This document shows positions 48,384-49,595 of a DNA stretch of 49,595 nt, in pieces. A model generated the notes under the pieces. It had not been told where the DNA came from, did no database searches, and saw only the letters and a list, made by a program, of their open reading frames with translations. Position 1 is the first letter of the stretch. Every line of letters begins with the position of its first letter. The position numbers were made by a program, and so were the translations under genes. The stretch covers positions 1-49,595 of the forward strand of contig VGVE01000013.1 of assembly GCA_016874135.1 (NCBI GenBank). Direction: 5' to 3'. The DNA comes from Gammaproteobacteria bacterium (lineage in GTDB: Bacteria; Pseudomonadota; Gammaproteobacteria; Pseudomonadales; Azotimanducaceae).

Positions 48384-49595
48384 ACCACTGCTGGGCAATC
48401 GACAGCACGTTGTTTACCAGCCAATAAAGCACAAGGCCTGCGGGGAAGAAGAGGAAGAGGACCGTAAACATCACCGGCATGATCTTCATCATGCGCTGTT
48501 GCATGGGGTCGCCGAGTTGCGGACTCATAAGTTGCTGCAGGTACATTGTCCCGCCCATCAACAAGGGCAAAACGAAATAGGGGTCCATCGCTGAGAGATC
48601 CTGGATCCAGCCAACGAACGGCGCCTGCCGGATCTCGACGCTCTCCCAGAGCACCCAATACAGCGCGAGAAACACCGGCATGGGTAGCAGCATGGGAAGA
48701 CATCCGCCCAGCGGATTGGCCCCTTCTTTCTGATACAGCTTCATCATTTCCTGAGAGAGTTTTTGCCGGTCATCGGCATAACGCTCTTGGAGTTGCTTCA
48801 GCTCTGGCGCCACCTTGCGCAGTTTCGCCATGGATTTGTAGGACATGTTGAAGAGCGGATAGAGCACGATCTTCACAGCGAGGGTCAGCAGGATGATGGC
48901 AACACCCCAATTGCCGGACCAGCCTTCAAGCCACTCGAGCAGACTGAACAACGGGGAGGCAAGCCACCAGAGAAAACCATAGTCGACGGTAAGGTTCAGG
49001 TGCGGTGCGATCGATTCGAGTACTGCCTGGTCTTTCGGGCCTGCGTATACCGAGGCCGTCCACGCTGCGGTCATTCCGGCTGCAACCGTTTTCCGGGGTG
49101 CGGTGTAGCCGAAGACATTCATTCCGTCCGCGCGTCGCTGCGCGAAGTAGTTATTGCTGGACTCAACATCCGCCACCCAGGCGGTGACGAAGTAGTGCTG
49201 CAGAAACGCGATCCAGCCGCCCTCCACAGTTCTTTGAAGCGGCGCTTCTTCGATGTCATCAAAATCGACTTTGAGATAGCGCTCTTCTGGCGTGGTGATC
49301 GCTCCACCCAAATATGATTGCGGGCCGAGTGAGAACGATGTGTCGATGATCGGAGGCTTGTCATCGCGTTTGATCTGAACAAACAACGCCGCTTCGATCG
49401 GCGCCTGGGTTTGATTGGTCAACTCGTGCGTCACACCCACCAGATAACTGTCACCCTTGAATTCAAAAGACTTCTGGACCTTTTTTCCGTCTCGCTCTGC
49501 AGTGAGCGTCAACTTCGCAGCCTCGCCCCCGGTTAGGCGTAGCGATTCCGCACTCGCGCTGTAGAACGGACGTTCGCCGGTTGCGTCGAGCCCGT
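48361..49595 (-). CDS. yidC: Membrane protein insertase YidC, 5' end cut by window edge
   Basis: Inserts and folds inner-membrane proteins, including Fo c subunits. 411 residues are visible, open to the right edge. They comprise the later part of the periplasmic P1 beta domain (TLTAERDGKKVQKSFEF, FLQHYFVTAWV), then the five conserved membrane helices with WGVAIILLTLAVKIVLYPLF, YKSMAKLRKVAPELKQLQERY, and EGANPLGGCLPMLLPMPVFLALYWVL, and LYWLVNNVLSIAQQWYV. E. coli YidC has 548 residues, so about 130-150, with TM1, lie outside. rnpA and rpmH are expected further right. Confidence 0.97.
   Translation of the reverse strand, partial: GLDATGERPFYSASAESLRLTGGEAAKLTLTAERDGKKVQKSFEFKGDSYLVGVTHELTNQTQAPIEAALFVQIKRDDKPPIIDTSFSLGPQSYLGGAITTPEERYLKVDFDDIEEAPLQRTVEGGWIAFLQHYFVTAWVADVESSNNYFAQRRADGMNVFGYTAPRKTVAAGMTAAWTASVYAGPKDQAVLESIAPHLNLTVDYGFLWWLASPLFSLLEWLEGWSGNWGVAIILLTLAVKIVLYPLFNMSYKSMAKLRKVAPELKQLQERYADDRQKLSQEMMKLYQKEGANPLGGCLPMLLPMPVFLALYWVLWESVEIRQAPFVGWIQDLSAMDPYFVLPLLMGGTMYLQQLMSPQLGDPMQQRMMKIMPVMFTVLFLFFPAGLVLYWLVNNVLSIAQQWYVTRQTL

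Overview
The window is a dense, G+C-rich stretch of a gammaproteobacterial chromosome. It is almost entirely housekeeping genes, in neighbourhoods familiar from Pseudomonas and its relatives: ftsYEX-rpoH, rpmBG-mutM, radC/coaBC-algC-argB-slmA, rph-pyrE, yicC-gmk-rpoZ-spoT-ridA-recG, rubredoxin/ubiA, glmUS, the atp operon, parAB-rsmG-mnmG-mnmE-yidC. I see no tRNA, rRNA, insertion sequence, prophage or CRISPR array. The right-hand block (yidC, mnmE, mnmG, rsmG, parA, parB, atp) is the usual origin-proximal cluster, so oriC probably lies beyond the right edge. The exact taxon cannot be told from sequence reading alone, but it is not an enteric bacterium.

Left part (1-9051). On the minus strand ftsY, ftsE and ftsX are followed by rpoH, a DUF423 membrane protein and trmB (cut by the window edge). 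A perfect CIRCE inverted repeat sits directly in front of rpoH. Divergent from ftsY are rsmD, whose 5' end has no ordinary start codon and looks frameshifted, and coaD. Next, on the minus strand, come a small exported protein of unknown function, mutM, rpmG, rpmB (with a clear sigma70 promoter) and radC.

Middle part (9065-24554). coaBC, algC (fused to a long N-terminal membrane and sensor-like region), argB and slmA read rightward, without the dut gene that Pseudomonas has between coaBC and algC. The minus-strand operon rph-pyrE-(DUF4124-like exported protein) converges on slmA and overlaps its end. yicC-gmk-rpoZ-spoT-ridA-recG form a tight rightward operon linking nucleotide metabolism, transcription and ppGpp metabolism. 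An HDOD-domain gene follows, kept in one reading frame but broken by two in-frame stop codons.

Right-middle part (24593-35146). A single rubredoxin gene diverges from ubiA. Directly behind ubiA come the two membrane subunits of a TRAP transporter. The matching solute-binding lipoprotein and a crotonase-superfamily enzyme, which lacks both classical hydratase glutamates, lie on the opposite strand and converge on them. uvrD, glmS and glmU follow on the minus strand and give DNA repair and UDP-GlcNAc synthesis.

Right part (35203-49595). The complete nine-gene F1Fo ATP synthase operon (atpIBEFHAGDC) is read leftward from a good sigma70 promoter at about 42580-42608. It has an unusually long hairpin-containing gap between atpH and atpA. 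Upstream lie parB, parA, rsmG, mnmG, mnmE and a yidC truncated by the window edge, chained by short overlaps.

Non-coding structure worth notice is a family of short GC-rich hairpins with a GCGAC...GTCGC core: three copies about 31 bp apart before yicC, and related copies beside ftsY and mutM. No intergenic gap exceeds about 230 bp. Many genes start with GTG or TTG.
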